From NCBI RefSeq assembly GCF_020360975.1, contig NW_025408667.1, positions 10,602,001 through 10,666,000 on the forward strand: a stretch of DNA of 64,000 bases, written 5' to 3'. The notes under the pieces are model-generated. The model saw only the letters and a program-made list of their open reading frames with translations. It had not been told where the DNA came from and ran no database searches. This document shows positions 1-11,156 of this stretch, in pieces. Within the stretch, counting starts at the first letter, position 1, and every line of letters starts with the position of its first letter. Both the position numbers and the translations under genes were made by a program. The stretch comes from Hirsutella rhossiliensis (Eukaryota > Ascomycota > Sordariomycetes > Hypocreales > Ophiocordycipitaceae).

Positions 1-170
1 CGCCACGGCCGCTGCTCCTCGCCGCCCCTCCCGCCGCCCCTCCCGCCGCCATGTTGACCCATGTCCTCGGGCCTATGGTCCCGATAGCCTCGCGGGCGAA
101 GCGGATCTTATCGGCGTCCGCCACCTCGCGCCCCGTCGGGGGAACATGCCGGACGACGTTACCTCGTTAA

Positions 171-1330
171 TTATGTCCCCTCCTCTTCGGGCCTAGCGCC
201 CTCTAGATCCTCGCCGTTACCCGCCCCTCGTACGTAGTCGGGCCGGCCCTCGGCGGGGTCCCGGCCCTGCCTTAGCATCGCAAGCACCTCCTCGATCTCG
301 ACGACGCCCTCGTCGTCCATGGCCCGCTCCGTCGGCGGCACCAGCTGCGCCGTCCGCGTCCTCTCGCGCGCCGACGGCTCGTTGTGCTCGAGCCGCTCCC
401 ACACCGCCGCCGGCACCCCGTGCGCCGGCTCCCCCCAGCTGTCCATCTCGGCCGTGTCGACCTCGACCTCGCTATAGTGCGGGTTATTCTCCTTAAGCCA
501 CGCCAACGCCCTTTCCACCGGCCGCCGCCGTACAGACAGCAGGCCGGACAAGTCCCGCGGCCCGGGCCTCGGCGCCCTGCCACGAGACGTGGATCTCGTC
601 CATGACCCGGAGCAGCGGGTGCGGGAGCACCTGGTCGCGAGCCCTGGACGTCGTTTGGGAACACCGTGATGTGGCCCTTGACGTGCCTCGGGTACCTCAC
701 GCCCTGCCTCTGGCCGCCGGGGATGCTGTACTTCGTCACGAAGCCGTAGCATGAGTTGAGCGCGATCAGCTTCTCCTCGACCGGCGTCAGGCCCTTGAGC
801 TCGTCCGGGTAGACGTGCTCGCAGCCGAGCCGCCGGTGGAGGTGCATCGCCGCCGATGCGCCGTCGCGCCCGACCCGCCGCGCGCACTCGGCGCACACCG
901 GCACCGGCGCGCCCTCGGGGAAGCAGCTTCGGCACCCGAACGGCGACCGCCCGCCTCCCTGCGCCGCGCCGTGCCGCGACCAGCCCTCCCACGCCATCTC
1001 CTGAGCTCCACCTGGCCTGCTTCCGGTAGCATAGCGTGCACGTCGCGGTCGGTAGCGTGCCGGCGTCGTGGAACGCCCGGTAGAACCTCCGCACTGTCCT
1101 GACCTCCCTTCCCGCGGCACCGGCGCGCACCACGCCCGCTCGTCGGCCAGCCTCTCACCCGCCTCGAACTCCTCTTCGAGGCCCCGCAGCACGTCCGCCA
1201 GGTCCTCGGCCTGCATCTGCCTTGGCCTTGGCCGCCTCTGGTCGCCGCGACTCCGTTTTGCCTCGGTCTGTCCGCTGGCGGCGTTGCCCTTCCTCTTCTG
1301 TCTCTCTCGAGGTAGCGGGCCTCTCGTCAT
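171..1330 (-). pseudogene. Helitron 1 N-terminal transposase region (DUF6570-like), frameshifted
   Basis: The N-terminal part of a Helitron RepHel protein. Translation starts at 1330 (MTRGPLPRERQ) and switches frame near 1.1 kb and again near 0.63 kb; the last frame ends at 171. Recognisable blocks are a cysteine-rich segment (CRSCFPEG, CAECARR), the block LTPVEEKLIALNSCYGFVTK, then HVKGHITVFPNDVQG and RDLSGLLSVRRR. This order is typical of the region ahead of the Helitron_like_N domain in fungal Helitrons. The intact-length relative is at 22144-23280. In these proteins this part precedes the HUH nuclease; its own role is not established. The frameshifts make it non-coding as read, unless they are assembly errors. 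Confidence 0.8.
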
Positions 1331-3214
1331 CCCATCTATATCCGATTAGACATCTATATATATATACCTTGGCACCGTTCATAGTCCTTACCTGCGCGTT
1401 GGCCTTCTATTGCCTCGCCAGGCCCTACAGCCTCAGCCGTGTCCCCTATAGCGCTCTCCATCGTGGCTACTGGCCGAGGCAGGATATCCCGAGGCGCCTG
1501 TTGACTTGCCGTGGGGCCTAGGGACGGCCCGGCCATGCTTGACGCGCGGCCGCCATGTCTTGCCTCGATTTCTTTGCCAACCGGGCTGCGCTTTCTCTTC
1601 TGTCTCTGTCCAGGGGGCGGCGGGCCCATCGTCGTCTCATCTACATCACGTTAACCACCTCTCTCCGTCGACCGACCCTGGGAGCCTGCTTGGGAACTAT
1701 ACCGGCGCGTTGGCTTTTCATTTCTGCACTGGGCTTTGCGCCCTCGGCCGCGTCCCCCGTGGCACCCTCTGGCCCGCTCCCCGGCCAGGGCTGTATCCTC
1801 TGAAGCTGTCTTTGCCGTGCCGCCGGACCTAGGGCCGGGCCTGCCGCGCTCCATGGCTGTGTCGCTAGAGCCTCCCCCGATGTCGGCCGCGGCTGGATAT
1901 CCCGGAACAGCGGCTGCTGGCTTCTGTCGATCCGCTGCTGCCTTGGCCGCCCCGGCCTCCTTCCTGCCCGGGCGGCGCCTCGGCCGGAGCTTGGCGGCGT
2001 GAGGAGGAAGCCACCTCGCCTTCGCCGGCTTCTCTACGTTTCGCCTCCCGCCTCGTCTCCGGTGTCGACGGCGCCGTCTTCCTTCCATCGCCCCTGGTCG
2101 CTTGTGCCTGGGGCGTCCCCGCCGTGGCCCTAGTCGTGCCTGCCTCCCGCGCCGGTCCTCCTGGATTCCTCGCCGGCCGGCCGCCCCGTCGCCTTCGCTT
2201 CGGCAGCACCAGCCCTGACGCCCTCTCATGCGCCACCTGCCGACCCTCCGCGCCGGGCACCGGCGCCGCCGAGATCGGCCTGAACCTCATTGCTATATAT
2301 GGGGCTCTGGGTGCCTCCCGTGCTCGGCCTGCGCTGCTCTCAGCCCCGTGCTGCGCTTCTGTACTGGCTGGCTTCATCGTGATGGATGCTGCTACCTCTA
2401 CTGCGTACGCTCTCTTGGCCTTACCTACTTACTATGCCACCACCTCCTTCGGCAAACATTCTCCATATACGGGCCGCTGGCGTGTAGCCCCCTCTCTTCG
2501 CCATGCTCCCGCTCGGCCCATGCCTTCCACATAACACATGCTTCTTAATCACATATCTATATGCCCTCGGCCTCCCGACTTAGCATGTCCTTACATATGC
2601 TACTTACTTACTATTATGCCCGCGCTGTCTGCGGTCCGTACCGACTGACGCCTACTGCCCTACCCGCGGCCGATGCGGCCTCGGCTGTTCCCTAGACGTA
2701 GGTCCTACCAATGGCTTCTCGTCCTTGACGCTCTATGCGCCACGCTTTCCCTCTTCTCTCCTAGGACCCCATAGCCTACGTCTGGGTCCGTCCCTAGGCG
2801 CTTATGTGCCCGCCTTTAGTTCAATGTCTCGTACGCATCAGAGACAATGCTATACCTTTCCCTTCACGCTTAGCCCTGCCGTATGGCTTATATATTAAGA
2901 CCCCTTAATCTCGTAGTAGACCGCCGATTATATCTTTCCTATCCTTTCCTATTGTTCTCGTTGCTTTCATCTATGTCTTCTCTATTACCTATATGGGACC
3001 CCTATATATATATGGCCTGCCCTGCTAACCCTTTATGCCTTCTTTTCTCTAGGACTTTAACCTATATCCGATCTTCTAATCTCCCTAACCCTACCGCGCT
3101 TCTTAATGCAGTATCGCGCTATATAGGCTTCTTTGCGATCTATATAGCTCTGTATGGCTTCCCCCCCTTGCCCTATTGCTTACTAGTTGACTTACTTCCT
3201 GCTAGAGGGCTATA
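1331..3214. other. Helitron 1 spacer between divergently arranged genes
   Basis: About 1.9 kb between the RepHel start and the accessory gene. Several open frames occur on both strands but none shows a known motif or is kept in Helitron 2, so I treat them as chance frames in GC-rich DNA. Bases 2400-3200 turn TA-rich and CA/TG-poor (many TATATA and CTA runs). This is the interval that would hold divergent promoters. Confidence 0.55.
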
Positions 3215-4642
3215 ATGTCCCCGACGCCGCCTACCACCGACTCTCCGCCGCACCTTCGCAGGCCTCTTACAGGCAATAAGGGCGCCGGCGGCGACATGAC
3301 CATGATGTTCTTTGCCCAGCCCGACTGCCCCGTGAGGTTCGCCCACCAGGACGAGCACCGCGTGAGGGGCCTCAACGCCGAGGCCATTGCCCGCGTCCTC
3401 CTTCCCGCCCCCTCGTGGCTGCTGGCGCTCGAGTACGCTCCCCTCCGGGCAGCGGGGGATGATAACGATGTCTCCCCCCTCTTCTTTAGCTTGAATCTCT
3501 CAATCTACGGCCAGCCGGTCGTCGACTCGGATTGGTCTGAGCAGTGGTTCTTTATGTCCGGCCGCGTCCATCCGTACGCCCTCGCCTGGGAGGTCGAGCG
3601 CCGCGACGGTCTCGAGGCCGACGTCGGCGAGACTCTCCTCTATACGATGCCCGCCCTCGTCGTCCGCGACCAGGGCTACCAGCCGTGAGCCTCCCTCCGT
3701 CCTCTTTGCCGCCCCGCTGATCTCTTCCTAAGCGTCCTCCCGCGCTCCTTGGCACCCGACGGCCACTTCCCTCGACGCCTCCTGTTGTCTCCTTTCACGG
3801 CGTCGTCGCCGGCTCCGGACTTGACCTCCTGCAGGCCGATCTTCTTCCTGGTCTTGGGACCGACCAGCTCCGCTGCTGCGGCCTAATCCAGCTATCGACG
3901 TACATCGCCCCTGGCGTCCCGGACAAGGTTCCCTTCAAGGGCTACCACCCCTTTCAGGTCTTTGTCATCTTTCCCATCTATGCCAACCCTTGGCTCGTCC
4001 TGTGTAAGAAGCTGGCCGAGAGGTCCGCCTCTCCCTTTCTGCCTGGTATCCCGTTTACCTGCACTGGCAAGGTCGCCGGCCTTCTCGATCATGGCGTGAT
4101 GTGTGTCCCGCCCGGCTCGGACCGCGATTACGTCTTCGTCGTCGTCCCGGATAGCTGGACTTTCCATGATAGGTCTTCCGCCGCTGCCGCCTCCGCTTCC
4201 CCGCTGGCCCAGCCCCTGAGGCGTCAACCCTCTTCCACCTCCTCTGCGTTTGACCTCGTCCGCGCCGCCTCCTACTCGCTTGCTACGCCGCCTTCGACCG
4301 CGCCGCACACGCCTTCCAAGGCTCCGGGCCCGCCTGCCGATGCGCCTGTGACGCCGCCGCCCGCGGGCCTGCTCGGCCGTGGCCGACTCCCCGATTAAGA
4401 GGTCGCGCACCTTGCACCAGCACCATTCGCTTCCTTCCTCCTCTTCGAGCACTGTTGGCTCCGCCGCCACTTCCTCCTCACCCCCGCAGTCCGCCTCGTC
4501 GTCAAGGCCGCCCGGGGACACGCCCGCTCATGCCCTGGCCGCCGCGCCCGGTTCCTTCTTGACTCTATCGTCGCTAGTACTAGCGACGCGCCCATCCGGC
4601 CCTCCGCCAACGCATGCAGAAATGAGCCTACTATCTGAATAA
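3215..4642 (+). CDS. Helitron accessory gene, copy A (function unassigned)
   Basis: Three consecutive open segments: 3215-3688 (157 codons, starts MSPTPPTTDSPP), 3721-4398 in another frame, and 4379-4642 in the first frame again. The central part reads GYHPFQVFVIFPIY, GIPFTCTGKVAGLLDHGVM and DYVFVVVPDSWTF, a compact hydrophobic domain. The end is Ser/Pro-rich with a basic patch (KRSR). GTGAGC at 3685 could be an intron donor, but I found no acceptor that keeps frame, so small indels are as likely. The gene runs opposite to the transposase, and a decayed homologue sits at the same place in Helitron 2, so it belongs to the element. A short beta-rich domain in a Helitron could suggest a single-strand-binding OB fold, but this is a guess without a motif match. 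Confidence 0.6.
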
Positions 4643-5190
4643 CACTGAATCTATACTTGATATCTACTAAACTCTCCAAAAATAATATACCTCTACAACC
4701 TAGTTACTATATAAGCTAGGCCTATACTCTCGCTATACTATTAATATAAGAAAAGCTACCCCTACTTATTAGTCTATATCTCACGGTACTAAGGTACCTC
4801 TACACACCACGTGTCTATAGCCACATACATATATGCCCGGCCCTCGCATACTGTCCATAGCTCTGTATCCGACAACATCGTTCTTCCCTCGTTGCCTAGT
4901 CCGCCCCGTGATACTATAACTCCACTTCCCCCTCTTCCCTTCCCTCCCCTTCTTACCTTTACTATATATTACGAGCTAGGCCTAGACTAACTTTATGCAA
5001 CTGGACCTACTTCTTGACGTAGGTATAACTCCTTTTCCTTCCTCCTCTTTACCCTCTATATTCTCGTCCTTATTAGCTTATTCGTTCTAACTAGGTAGCT
5101 AGTTAAGTTGAACTTGCTGAACTGTTACACCCCCCATTCCTTCTGCCTCTCTGCTGCTGTTTATTCCTTTCTCTTCCCCTCTGGTCGTAA
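4643..5190. other. Helitron 1 5'-side non-coding segment
   Basis: TA-rich, gene-free stretch between the accessory gene and the Helitron terminus. It is rich in CTA/TAG and TATA steps and poor in CA/TG, unlike the GC-rich coding parts. No ORF with recognisable content. Confidence 0.5.
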
Positions 5191-5192
5191 TC

Positions 5193-5233
5193 TTCGTTCC
5201 GAAAGGCTTATTGCGCAACCCGTGCGGGGTTGC
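5193..5233. repeat. Helitron junction A: terminal motif plus hairpin
   Basis: TTCGTTCCGAAAGGC at 5193-5207 (two mismatches to the motif at junctions B and C), then a perfect 7-bp hairpin GCAACCC/GGGTTGC at 5215-5233. On the minus strand the hairpin ends Helitron 3 and the motif begins Helitron 1. The sequence to the right (CCCCCC run, CTCTGATTCG, TTTTGATTCGTCGG) resembles the Helitron 2 3' end at 16.98-17.04 kb. Confidence 0.7.
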
Positions 5234-5414
5234 CTTACCCGTTCTTAGGGTTCCTCCCCGGGGAGAAAAAAAATTCGCCATCGATTTCCCCCCCGCAAAT
5301 GCCGCCCTCTGATTCGCTGGCGTTCTCGCTTTTGATTCGTCGGTTGTTCTTTTCTCGCTTTTCATTCGTCGATGTTCTCGCTTTTCATTCGTTAATAAAT
5401 AAAAATAAATAATG

Positions 5415-5688
5415 TGTTGGAATACTAACCTGCTGAGTAACCCGTGCAATCGGGATACCATCACGGTTCATGCACGACTCCCACGTGACACCCTACCCCG
5501 CGATCAGGGCACGCAGCCCCGGCTGCATGCCCCCATTACCGGGTGCACATTCCGTTTCTTGTGAATAGCTTCCTCTTCCCTAGTTAGTTACAATTGAAGT
5601 CATCACCGGTTACCCTACCTGTCGTGACTGTGACTCAGCCTACAGCTTGTGCGCATGCGTATCTGTAGGCACATAGGTGCCACCATCA
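5415..5688 (+). repeat. Copia-1 5' LTR
   Basis: 274 bp, starts TGTTGGAATACTA and ends CACCATCA. The right 150 bp are nearly identical to 13086-13236. Bases 5428-5536, between two TA steps, have no counterpart in the 3' LTR. The base after the LTR starts CTGATCAGTG, shared with copia-3 after its own LTR (49567) and therefore a good candidate for the primer-binding region. Confidence 0.92.
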
Positions 5689-6120
5689 CTGATCAGTGGT
5701 TCCAGGTCCCGAAGGAGCCACAGAGCAGCAAGGTAGATGAAGAGTCACCGATCTGATCCGCCTGCAATTCACCGTGCCGTTCGGAGAAAGTGATACTTTT
5801 CCTCTACGGGTAGAAGAGACAAACTCCGTGATTCGTTCCGCCGAGCAACTCACCGACCGTTCGAAGACGACAAGTTTGTGCTAAGAGCAGGAGACACTCC
5901 TTATTCCGATCCGCCTTCAACTCACTGTGCCGTTCGGAAGAAAGAAGCAGAACCTACGGCTAACCTATTGCTATTCCTAACTGCCGTTCCGCCGAGCAAC
6001 TCACCGACCGTTCGAAGGAAAGGAAAAGACATAGCTTAGCTGCGTCAGCAACGCATCCCGACTCCCTCGCGATTGTGCTTTAATTAGTACAATTGATCAC
6101 TACAATTCACCTCCGACACT
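5689..6120 (+). promoter_or_regulatory. Copia-1 untranslated leader with alternating repeats
   Basis: 432 bp between the 5' LTR and gag without an ORF. Two related units alternate A-B-A-B at about 5754, 5831, 5907 and 5984, spaced 74-78 bp. Unit A contains GATCCGCCT and GTGCCGTTCGGA; unit B contains GTTCCGCCGAGCAACTCACC and GACCGTTCGAA. Position suggests a packaging or dimerisation region, which is inference. Confidence 0.6.
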
Positions 6121-7713
6121 ATGTCTGCAGGACCTAGCAGCAGTGCCCCGGGAGGCAGTAGTAATACCCCGTCCCTACTATCTATATTGCTCGCGATCCC
6201 CAAGCCAGGAGAGTGCAAGGATGGCTGGGCAAATATACTGGCATACCGATCGACATGTCAGACATTGACCTATCCCTCTGGCATACCCCTGTGAACCCAG
6301 AGGAAGAGCCAACGCCACGCCACCTGATCACACAACTCGCCCGTGCGTGGACCGACTATGAGAGAGCCAATGTAGGAAGAATCGACACTCTTATTATGTT
6401 CCAAGAGCACTTCGAAGGATGGAATAGTGCACTCTTCGGAAGGATTGAGCCAACGATTCGAGCTGCATTCGTCAACTATCTTCGTACGAAGGAAGTGATC
6501 ACTGGCCCCTTGAGAAGATGCCGACATGACTATCTTCTCGCTTCCCTCGTCACCGAAGAATATTGGGAAACCCAGGATACCCCGGTCACCTCCATCGACG
6601 AAGGAGCACAACCCGTGCCCGCAGCGATCCCTTTGCCCCTCTCACCACCTATTCAACCGCCTGTACAACCTGTCCAGCAGGCCACTCAATCCGTCACCCC
6701 AACCGCTTTTACAAACGCTCCGACGAGCTACACCTTCCTCACCGCACAAGGATAGCTCCCAGGTAACACCAGCTCCCCTATTACCTACCCCAATTCAGTG
6801 GCGATTCCCCAAGAGCCAAGTCAGATCCGCCACAATACACCCCATACCGCACATTGCCACCACGAGACGTGCCGAACACCCGACCAATGCCCAGACTCTC
6901 GCCCTCTTCGTCAAGATTTGGAATAAGGAAGATACCTACTCAGGTCAACCTTACGATCTCCTTGACGATAAGATCAGGAACTTCCTAACCACCTGCCGTT
7001 CGGTTGAAGTCCCCGAGAGTCAGCTACACGCCTTTCTCCCCCGCGCCCTTACAGGTCGAGCAAAGACCTACTATGACCTTTATCTTGACCCAGACCTCAC
7101 GTTCGCCGCCGCTTACCGACAACTTGCAACATTTCGATACCAACGTGAATCTGGAGCATTACCATACGGACTGGTCAACTATCACCTTCAACAGTGTCCG
7201 TAGCAAGCACAGTGACAAGGACCTCCACGCTGTGCTTGATATAATGCTTGACAAGCTCCAATTGTGTCAACGAGCGATTGGGCCGGAAATAGCTGGCGAA
7301 AGCAACCTCCGCAACGCAGTCATCCGCGCTTGCCGTGGAACGCCTGAGCTCAAGCAAGCCTTGTACAAAGCCCCGCCCATTGCGAACAACTCTTTGCCGA
7401 CCTCCGCGCCTCTATTGAACTTGCGATCACGGACAACGGTAGCACCCAATGGTATACCGACCGCAAGTATCAACAGAATAGACCCCCCTTCCGCAACAAT
7501 AACAGCGCGAACCCCAAACGACAGCCGCAGAGAAAGAAGGTGTGCTTCATCTGCGGCAAAGCTGGCTGTTGGTCTACCAAGCATACCATAGAAGAACGGA
7601 AACAATCACGGATGTATTTCCTTAATGCCCACAATGCCTCCGACACGACCCCGGACTTCGCCATGTTCCTCGCCGAATTCGAAGGTCATGAACTTGACGA
7701 GACCCTGTCCTGA
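6121..7713 (+). pseudogene. Copia-1 gag with zinc knuckle, frameshifted
   Basis: Starts at ATG 6121 (MSAGPSSSAPGG) just after the leader. The frame changes near 6.2, 6.7, 7.1 and 7.45 kb. Conserved gag blocks are IWNKEDTYSGQPYDLLDDKI, LDIMLDKLQLCQRAIGPE and IRACRGTPELKQAL, all with close counterparts in copia-2 and copia-3. The zinc knuckle is CFICGKAGCWSTKH at about 7551-7592, a fungal variant of CCHC. The product would form the virus-like particle and bind element RNA. It ends at TGA 7711-7713. Confidence 0.85.
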
Positions 7714-9121
7714 CTATGATACTGCTGATGAAATTGACGATGAAGACCCAGCGATTGGCTCGCTGTTCTTCACGCAATCATTCCTCGCAGATTACGCTGT
7801 TCTACACCGTCTGACTAAGGAAGATGCCTATAGCGCTCCTCAAAGGCCCCGGCACAACAATTCCTTGTCGATGACCGTTACACAACGCGTTATCAGGGCA
7901 TCATGCTCGACACAGGTGCTTCCGACGTGTCAACCGCTGGCCTAGACCAATTCCATGCCTGGCAGCGCGAAGACCACTGCGCTACCCTCGATACCACCCG
8001 CGCAGGCCAGACAGGCATCTCCTTTGGAGATGGACCCCGGATTGTGTCTGTCGGTGCGACCGCGATTCGCACGGCATTCGGGCCCGTTGATTTCCACGTT
8101 CTTCCCACTAAGACCCCGTTCCTCCTCTCCTAGCCGATATGGACCGGCTAGGCTTGTTTCAACAATCAGACCAACGAAGTCGTCCGCGATGACATTCGCG
8201 TTCCCGCAGTACGTAAATGGGGCCACGCATGGTTCCATCTAGGTAAAGAAGAGACTGCGAGAGTATTCCTGACCGAACGCGAATTGCGACGACTTCACCG
8301 ACGATTCGGTCACCCGGCCACAGCTAGACTCCACCGACTGCTTAGGTGTGCCGGGCATGATGATATTGATGAGCAGTCAATCCGTGAGATCACGAGGATG
8401 TGCCACCACTGTCAAATCAACGGCACCTCCCCCCAACGCTTCAGGTTTACCCTTAGAGACGACCGCGAGTTCAATTTCGAGATAACCGCGGATGTAGTCC
8501 AAATAGGCGGAAAGCCTGTGCTACACGTGATCGACGAAGCCACAGCGTTCCAAGGCGCCAGGTTCCTCCCTCGATGACCGCCCGAGACACCTGGGAAACG
8601 CTACGGATGCTGTGGATAGACACCTACCAAGGCCCCCGGACTTTATGCGCCACGATGCCGGCACTAACTTTGCAGCAGAGGAGTTCCAAAAAGAGGCATC
8701 GCTGATGGGTATCACTTGCAGGCAGGTACCTATCGAAGCCCACAACTCGATTGGAAAGGTAGAAAAGGCACACGGCCCCCTCCGCCGCGCCTACGATATC
8801 CTCCAAGCAGAGTTGGGTGAGTCGAGAAGCCCAGATGCCCTCCTCCAAATGGCTGTAAAGGCAGTCAATGACACAGCCGGCCCGGATGGCCTTGTCCCTA
8901 CCCTCCTCGTCTTCGGCGCATACCCACGAATCAACCACGATTCACCGCCCTCTCCCCCTATGATCAAGCGCGCAGAGGCTATTCGGAAAGCCATGGCAGC
9001 TCTGCACCGTGCTGCCGCTGCCCGTCAGGTTAGAGATGCCCTCAACACGAGGAATGGACCAAATGTAGAGCGCGCTGCAGAGCTTCCTGCAGAGCGAGGT
9101 CCTCGTGTGGAGAGAGGCTGA
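7714..9121 (+). pseudogene. Copia-1 protease and integrase, frameshifted
   Basis: The aspartic protease site is LDTGASDVSTAG near 7905. Then come the pre-integrase zinc region (LTERELRRLHRRFGHPA, CHHCQING) and the integrase core with HDAGTNFA and IEAHNSIGKVEKAHGPLRRA, followed by VNDTAGPDGLVPTLLVFGAY. Segments lie in different frames, at about 7625-8133, 8284-8577 and 8612-9121. The protease would cut the polyprotein and the integrase would join cDNA to the chromosome. As read, it cannot produce a single polyprotein. Confidence 0.87.
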
Positions 9122-10974
9122 CGGCTGGACCGGCCCGTGGATCGTTATCGGCAATAACGGCCACGAAATAACAATCAATCATGTCAATGGCCCCCGCAAC
9201 TTCAGGATCACAGAGGTCAAGAAATACCACCGTGATCCTCAGGCCCTCATCACAACCCCACGACGACTCGCAGCCAAATCCCGACGAGTCGACCCCAATG
9301 CACCCCCTAACCCCGATCAAGATGATGCCCCTGCCCCTGTGCTCCTACCTGAACAACGCCGACGAGGACGCCCCAAAGGCTCCAAGAACAAGCCCAAGAC
9401 CGGCGTAGCCAACCTGTCAAAGAAGGAAGTTAATCACTATGATCACGCTGTTCAATTGCGCCGCGAAGGCCACATCACCACACCAGGTGCCCCCTTTGAA
9501 CAGTCCGATACCCAAGAGATTAACAACCTAATCGCACAGGGTGTGTTTGAGTTCATTCGTTTCGACCCCGTGGCCCACAAAGGCCAAAGACTCTTTAAAG
9601 CACGCATGGTCCGCGAAGTTAAAGGACTCGGACCAACCACAAGGCCCTACGAGAAATCCCGTCTCGTCATTCAAGGCTATAACGATCGTGATAAAGAGAA
9701 TATCCTTACCCAGTCGCCGACCGTGCAACGGGCAGCACAGCGGCTACTCCTCTCAATTGCCCCCTCCCTCGCAGGTGAAGCCTCCGTCTTCCTGCGTGAT
9801 ATCACACAAGCATATATTCAGTCCAAAACCCCCCTGAATCGTACGATACTCGCACGCCTCCCAGCGGAATTAGTGCCCCGCTATCCCCCAGACACCATCA
9901 TCCATGTCATCCTTCCCCTGTATGGCATAGCAGAGTCAGGTCTCCATTGGTTCGTGACATATTATAGGCATCATCGTGAGCGCCTCGGTATGACACATTC
10001 CACCTTTGACCCCTGCTTGTTGATCTCCAATGATCAAGCCGCCGGCTTCGGCATGGTCGCTATGCAGACGGATGACACCCTCCTCCTCGCCTCCCTGAGT
10101 TCGCGGCCGCAGAAGAAAGAGAGATCCAGAAGGCTAAGCTCCGCTCGAAACCAAGGAGCCAGCTATCGGCCGCGACTCCTCGAGTTTAATGGTTGCACAC
10201 TTCTAGCCGAAAAGACGACCTTATCATCCAGCAGAAGGGCCAAGGCCAGAAGTTAGCCACCATCTTTCTCTCCTCCACGGATCGCGCGCAGCAATACGCC
10301 CAACAGCGCGCGCGCGGAGCATATATCGCATCAATCTGCCAGCCCGAGGCCACGTTCGACTACTCAGTCGCAGCACAAGTGCAGCAGCCGGAAGCCCCGG
10401 ACTACAAGACCCTGAACAAGCGGATACAATGGCAGACCGACAACCTGCAACGAGGACTCCGCTATGTTCCTTGGCCTTTTCGACTGCGAAGCTAATGGTA
10501 TTCACGGACGGTTCGTTCGCGAACAACAAAGACCTAAGCTCACAACTGGGCTTTGTTATTGTGCTCGCCAACGAGGAACAGAGCCCTGCTGATTTCACGA
10601 TCAGAGGCAATGTCCTGCACTGGTCATCTACGAAGAGCAAGCGAGTGACCCGGAGCGTGCTAGCCTCGGAGATCTACGGCATGGTCCAAGGTTTCGATAT
10701 GGCCATTGTCATCGCGACCACCCTGCAGGCTATTGTCAAGCAGCTGGACCTACCCCCGACTCCCCTCATTGTCTGCACCGACTCATACTCGCTATACGAA
10801 TGCCTCGTAAAGCTCGGGACCACGAAAGAGAAGCGACTCATGATTGATATCATGGCGCTAAGGCAGTCCTACGAGCAGCGCGAGATGGCAGAGATCCGTT
10901 GGATCAATGGGGATGACAACCCGGCTGATGCGATGACCAGCAGCACCCAACCGTGCTTTGGAACGGTTGATTGA
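9105..10974 (+). pseudogene. Copia-1 reverse transcriptase and RNase H, frameshifted
   Basis: The 9105-10256 frame has the copia RT entry block (FKARMVREVKG, KSRLVIQGYND, QSPTVQRAAQRLLLS) and FLRDITQAYIQSKT. The catalytic DD lies in MQTDDTLL, where most copia elements have YVDD. RNase H follows at 10429-10974: VFTDGSFANNKD, LASEIYGMVQGFD, CTDSYSLYECLVK and WINGDDNPADAMT. One frame break separates RT from RNase H. This enzyme would copy element RNA into cDNA in the particle. Confidence 0.88.
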
Positions 10975-11156
10975 GACGAACAGGCTGACGATTCGAGTGG
11001 AAGGATATGTACAACGACCCGTGACCGCAGACACCACCTAACGACAAACGACTCCATGATGACGAGCCTCCCTTCATTGAGACCGGAATGAAGGGCAGGC
11101 ACGGCAGCCTTCGGATTCCATCACGAAAAGAAAAGACTGCCTGTGTTGGAATACTA

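Larger units (their letters stand above)
1..5214 (-). mobile_element. Helitron 1, right part (continues off the left edge)
   Basis: Minus-strand Helitron whose 5' end is the hairpin junction near 5.21 kb. Bases 1-1330 match Helitron 2 at 21.96-23.28 kb in order and orientation: the end of the Rep-side region and the N-terminal ORF. Bases 3215-4642 hold the same plus-strand accessory gene that Helitron 2 carries at 24.64-25.33 kb. The Rep core and helicase would lie left of base 1. The two copies differ by substitutions and indels, so they are relatives, not recent duplicates. Confidence 0.8.

Noticed and set aside
1354..2548. Several 100-190 codon frames on both strands in the Helitron 1 spacer
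   Set aside because: They overlap each other, lack motifs, have skewed Arg/Ala/Pro composition typical of GC-rich non-coding frames, and are not kept in Helitron 2.
3685..3732. A 48-nt intron (GTGAGC...AAG) in accessory gene copy A
   Set aside because: Its length is a multiple of three and would not connect the two frames; the acceptor is also weak.
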